Origin: an uncultured Parvibacter sp. | GTDB lineage: Bacteria; Actinomycetota; Coriobacteriia; Coriobacteriales; Eggerthellaceae | DNA length: 6,233 nt | Assembly (NCBI GenBank): GCA_910587945.1 | Contig: CAJUNI010000019.1 | Span: forward strand, 1-6,233 | Reading direction: 5' to 3' | In this document: positions 4,973 to 6,233 of the stretch, piece after piece | Layout: every line of letters begins with the position of its first letter | Position numbering within the stretch: position 1 is the stretch's first letter | The notes under the pieces: model-generated | What the model was told of the DNA's origin: nothing | What the model saw: only the letters and a program-made list of their open reading frames with translations | The model's database searches: none | Made by a program: the position numbers and the translations under genes

Positions 4973-5572
4973 TTAAGCGGGCGTAAGCTCCAGGCAATCT
5001 GTGGCAATGCGTCGCGCCAGGGCTGGCGAGTGACTCACAAACAATAGCCCCAAATTGCGCGTTACCACTTCCTCTAAGATTACTTCCCAGATCTGTGCTT
5101 GGGTCAGGGCATCAAGCATGGTGGAAATTTCGTCAGCCACTAGATAGCGAGGCTGAGCAAGTAGCGCCCGCGCAATGCAGAAGCGCTGGAGCTCGCCACC
5201 GGACAGCTCATGGGGAAACCGAGAAAGCCAGGCAGGTCGAATCCCTAAACGCTCCAGCAGGTCATCATCGATCTCCCCTACCTCATGCAGACTTTTCTCC
5301 ATGCGAAGTCGGGGATCGAGCACCATTTCGGGATGCTGACCCACTAATTGTACAGGCTGGCGCCCCTTACGCGGCAAGGGCTGTCCATCAACCACGACCT
5401 GGCCGCCAGAGGGCTTCTCATAGCCACTCAAAATGCGCGCTAATGTGGTCTTTCCTCGCCCTGAGGGTGCACGCAATTCCAGTCGCTCTCCCGGGGCCAG
5501 CCCAAAGGAGACATCCTTGAAAAGCCACGGGCCCTGGGGGTAATGAAACGAAAGGTTCTCGGCTAGGAGCAT
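4973..5572 (-). CDS. ABC transporter ATP-binding protein, second ATPase of a nickel/peptide-type importer
   Basis: This 199-residue nucleotide-binding subunit has all ABC motifs in order: Walker A APSGRGKTT (35-43), Q-loop Q79, signature LSGGE (123-127), Walker B YLVADE (143-148), D-loop around D154 and switch H181. The stretch DEISTMLDALTQAQIW (147-162) resembles NikE/DppF-type ATPases of nickel or oligopeptide importers. It is shorter than the usual ~250-320 residues, stopping about 18 residues after the switch histidine and lacking the C-terminal peptide-transporter extension. The upstream ATPase gene overlaps it by 10 bp, and GGGGGAG (5578-5584) lies five bases before the ATG, so translation is probably coupled. 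The protein would work on the inner membrane face in a heterodimer with that partner. Substrate is not shown by the sequence: nickel, dipeptides or another metal chelate are all possible. Permease and binding-protein genes presumably lie beyond the right edge. Confidence 0.85.
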   Translation of the reverse strand: MLLAENLSFHYPQGPWLFKDVSFGLAPGERLELRAPSGRGKTTLARILSGYEKPSGGQVVVDGQPLPRKGRQPVQLVGQHPEMVLDPRLRMEKSLHEVGEIDDDLLERLGIRPAWLSRFPHELSGGELQRFCIARALLAQPRYLVADEISTMLDALTQAQIWEVILEEVVTRNLGLLFVSHSPALARRIATDCLELTPA

Positions 5573-6233
5573 ACCGACTCCCCCTTTCCCCGAGGCAATT
5601 GGCTAATGTCCGCAATCTCCTCTTCCCCGCCGCTTTCGGCGTAATCATCCCCTACCCACGCAGCATGAGCCTCGAAATCATGATCAGGCAATGCATGCCA
5701 AAGGGCCCGGGAGAAGGGATGGCGCAGGCTATCCGGCGACGCAAAGGCTTTCACAGACGTCTCTTCTACAATGGTGCCCTCATGAAACACGGCAATGCGA
5801 TCAGCCACCAGCAGAGCCAATTCGATGTCGTGGGTAATCAACATGACTCCACCTCCTTGGTTGGCAAATTCTCGAAAATCCTCCATAGCCTGCTGAGCTA
5901 ACGGAAGATCCAATCCCGGGGTGGGCTCATCGGCCACAATCAGCTCCGGCTCATCCATGAGAGCGCAGCAAAGCAGCACGCGACGCGCCATACCTCCTGA
6001 GAGCTGATGGGGATACATCGAGGCCACACGCTCATCAAGGCCATAGCGGCGAAACAACTCCTGGCGCTTTTCTCTTCGCGCCCTCCGCTCACTGCGGGGT
6101 CGGTTAAATCCCTCCACCTGCATCCCTACCTTCATGAGCGGATCCAGAGAGGCCACCGACTGAGGAACCAACGAAATACCGTGGCCGCGCAAGCGTGCAA
6201 GCTCTTGGGCATCCACCGGGTTGCCATCAAACC
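5563..6233 (-). CDS. ABC transporter ATP-binding protein, first ATPase of a nickel/peptide-type importer (5' end outside window)
   Basis: The reading frame is open to the window edge, so the true start and the Walker A motif are missing. The GTG at 6216 is an internal valine codon: upstream codons read FDGNP, continuing the conserved FDG...LRG segment of these ATPases. Counting from that valine, the Q-loop is VPQSVASLDP (17-26), signature LSGGM (72-76, M instead of the usual Q or E), Walker B LIVADEP (92-98), D-loop PGLD (100-103) and switch H129. HPFSRALWHALPDHDF (166-181) is the C-terminal block typical of NikD/DppD/OppD ATPases of nickel and oligopeptide importers. It should pair with the short ATPase that follows to energise one importer at the cytoplasmic membrane. 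The tail after 185 is acidic and of no known function. Family is secure, substrate unknown. Confidence 0.88.
   Translation of the reverse strand, partial: FDGNPVDAQELARLRGHGISLVPQSVASLDPLMKVGMQVEGFNRPRSERRARREKRQELFRRYGLDERVASMYPHQLSGGMARRVLLCCALMDEPELIVADEPTPGLDLPLAQQAMEDFREFANQGGGVMLITHDIELALLVADRIAVFHEGTIVEETSVKAFASPDSLRHPFSRALWHALPDHDFEAHAAWVGDDYAESGGEEEIADISQLPRGKGESVCS

Noticed and set aside
1..6233. CRISPR arrays, insertion sequences, tRNA or rRNA genes
   Set aside because: No spaced identical repeats, no transposase motifs with terminal repeats and no T-loop or cloverleaf signatures were seen on either strand.

Overview
The window is a bacterial chromosome segment in which every recognisable gene lies on the minus strand, so transcription runs from high to low coordinates. 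It carries housekeeping and DNA-transaction genes in an order familiar from Gram-positive genomes: rplS, rnhB, yraN, comM (yifB), dprA. A two-ATPase ABC transporter module lies upstream. Strong AAGGAGG/GAAGG-type ribosome binding sites, moderate GC content, and an RNase HII with the long N-terminal extension seen in Firmicutes-type enzymes suggest a Firmicute or a Coriobacteriia-like actinomycete. I lean slightly to the latter because rnhB-yraN-comM-dprA is a common actinobacterial arrangement. This is inference, and the sequence does not settle the taxon.

Layout from the right edge, in transcription order. (1) 6233-4973: two ATP-binding subunits of a nickel/peptide-type ABC importer. The first lacks its 5' end, which lies outside the window, and the two genes overlap by 10 bp. 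(2) 4972-4713: an intergenic stretch with a good sigma70-type promoter (TTGCAC-17-TATACT) and a short leader for rplS. (3) rplS (ribosomal protein L19), closed by a clear intrinsic terminator at 4311-4342. (4) rnhB (RNase HII), whose last five residues, QESLF, resemble a sliding-clamp-binding motif. (5) 3352-3058: a 295-nt non-coding gap unusually rich in repeats and inverted repeats. It ends in a 10-bp hairpin that buries the perfect Shine-Dalgarno sequence of yraN. (6) yraN-comM-dprA, a tight cluster (4-bp overlap, then a 9-nt gap) for DNA uptake and recombination functions. (7) 1-61: a GC-rich hairpin followed by T5, reading as a terminator on the plus strand.

The genes themselves belong to known families. 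The most interesting feature is the rnhB-yraN gap: a period-11 tandem repeat, two 8-bp inverted repeats and the SD-masking hairpin lie directly before a translationally coupled yraN-comM-dprA unit. This looks like a cis-regulatory leader that could gate the cluster. I do not recognise it as a known riboswitch class, and that conclusion rests on visual inspection only.
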